DNA from: SM23-73-3 sp965369445
GTDB lineage: Bacteria > Zixibacteria > MSB-5A5 > SM1-73
DNA: 6,061 nucleotides
Reading direction: 5' to 3'
Assembly: GCA_965369445.1 (NCBI GenBank)
Contig: CBDUQU010000162.1
Span: 1-6,061 of the forward strand
Part shown: in pieces, positions 5,650-6,061 of the stretch
How the letters are laid out: every line of letters starts with the position of its first letter
Numbering within the stretch: the first letter of the stretch is position 1
Made by a program: the position numbers and the translations under genes
Notes under the pieces: generated by a model
The model's database searches: none
Told to the model about the DNA's origin: nothing
The model's input: the letters and a program-made list of their open reading frames with translations, nothing else

Positions 5650-5708
5650 CTGTCGATTCAGTAACTTAGGGCCTTAGCGGGTTTTATTCTTTTGGGGCGC
5701 GGGCTCAT

Positions 5709-5727
5709 GAAGGACGGAAGGAAAGAG
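5709..5727 (+). promoter_or_regulatory. Ribosome-binding site deciding the start of the third gene
   Basis: AAGGA (5718-5722) lies five bases before the ATG at 5728. The alternative in-frame ATG at 5707 has only a G-rich, poorly matching upstream region and would add seven charged residues (MKDGRKE) before a signal peptide. I therefore prefer 5728. Confidence 0.5.
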
Positions 5728-6061
5728 ATGAAGAGAGGACTTTTTGTTCCTGCAATTTTCTCCATTATTCTGCTGGTAGCCGGGGTTCCCGCGGCAAGTG
5801 GTCAGACTCCCGTTGTTTCAGACATTCCTGATCAGACTATAGCTGAGGGTTCGACTTTTGCCACCATCAGTCTGGATGATTATGTGAGTGACGTTGACCA
5901 TGCGGACAGCGATATGGTGTGGAGTTACAGCGGCAACGTTGATCTCACTGTAGAGATAACCGATCGGGTTGCCACCATCGGCATACCTGATGTAGATTGG
6001 AACGGTTCTGAGACCATCACCTTCCGGGCAATGGATCCGGATTCTGTTTATGATGAGGATG
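5728..6061 (+). CDS. N-terminal part of a secreted Ig/cadherin-like repeat protein (runs off the window)
   Basis: Only the first 111 residues are present. A clear signal peptide (MKRG, then a hydrophobic stretch ending VPAASG) probably ends before Gln26. From Pro28 an Ig/cadherin-like domain starts, with IPDQTIAEGSTF, LDDYVSDVD and DWNGSETITF motifs. Domains with these motifs commonly occur as many tandem copies in very large adhesin-like or gliding-associated proteins of the FCB group. The length and the presence of cohesin, dockerin or T9SS tail domains here are unknown, because the frame is still open at the end. It follows the 799-aa gene by 128 bases and an apparent terminator, on the same strand, so it is likely a separate unit of the same surface-protein locus. 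The export and fold calls are firm; the function is not. Confidence 0.9.
   Translation, partial: MKRGLFVPAIFSIILLVAGVPAASGQTPVVSDIPDQTIAEGSTFATISLDDYVSDVDHADSDMVWSYSGNVDLTVEITDRVATIGIPDVDWNGSETITFRAMDPDSVYDED

Noticed and set aside
1..6061. CRISPR array, integrase or transposase, defence or toxin-antitoxin genes
   Set aside because: No regularly spaced repeats and no matching protein motifs were seen on either strand.

Overview
The window reads as a locus for large secreted beta-sandwich proteins from a bacterium of the Fibrobacterota-Chlorobiota-Bacteroidota (FCB) superphylum. A candidate phylum or similarly uncultured lineage (KSB1-, Zixibacteria-, Latescibacterota- or Ignavibacteria-like) seems more likely than a classical Bacteroidota genus. 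The main evidence is the C-terminal domain of both complete proteins. It opens with NYPNPFNP, continues through a V.G..V..LV......G...W.GR....G..VASG.YFY.L core, and ends in KMVL(L/M)(R/K). This is the type IX secretion system (T9SS) type A sorting domain in its FlgD-like Ig form. Sequence alone cannot name the species.

Layout. Bases 1-793 hold no convincing protein gene. They contain a composite palindromic repeat (51-170: two mutually inverted C-tract/G-tract hairpins around a central hairpin), a hairpin-rich stretch with a good Shine-Dalgarno site and a terminator-like hairpin with a T7 tract (323-446), and a possible three-way-junction fold (552-606). Bases 794-2851 encode a 685-aa protein: signal peptide, two Ig/cadherin-like domains, one cohesin-like domain, one dockerin-like domain, one more beta domain, and the sorting domain. 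Bases 2852-3199 are a 348-base gap with a palindrome, two pairs of competing hairpins, an 8-bp direct repeat and a 49-codon ORF whose stop overlaps the next start as ATGA. Bases 3200-5599 encode a 799-aa protein: signal peptide, cohesin-like, cadherin-like, cohesin-like, dockerin-like, cohesin-like, sorting domain. Bases 5600-5727 hold a strong hairpin with terminator character. From 5728 a third secreted protein begins and runs off the window; its first domain is an Ig/cadherin-like unit of a kind usually found in tandem.

How the genes may work together (inference): all three point the same way and encode exported, non-enzymatic, modular proteins. No catalytic domain is visible. Cohesin-like and dockerin-like modules on the same polypeptides, with a surface-sorting tail, suggest calcium-dependent assembly or display on the cell surface. 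In this group such modules often occur without a cellulosome, so partner binding is unproven. The gaps carry terminator- or attenuator-like structures, so each gene may be controlled separately rather than as one simple operon.

The most interesting material is non-coding or barely coding: the 49-codon ORF coupled to the 799-aa gene with competing hairpins inside it, the structured upstream region before the first gene, and the composite palindromic repeat. I did not find a clear-cut new enzymatic or defence system.
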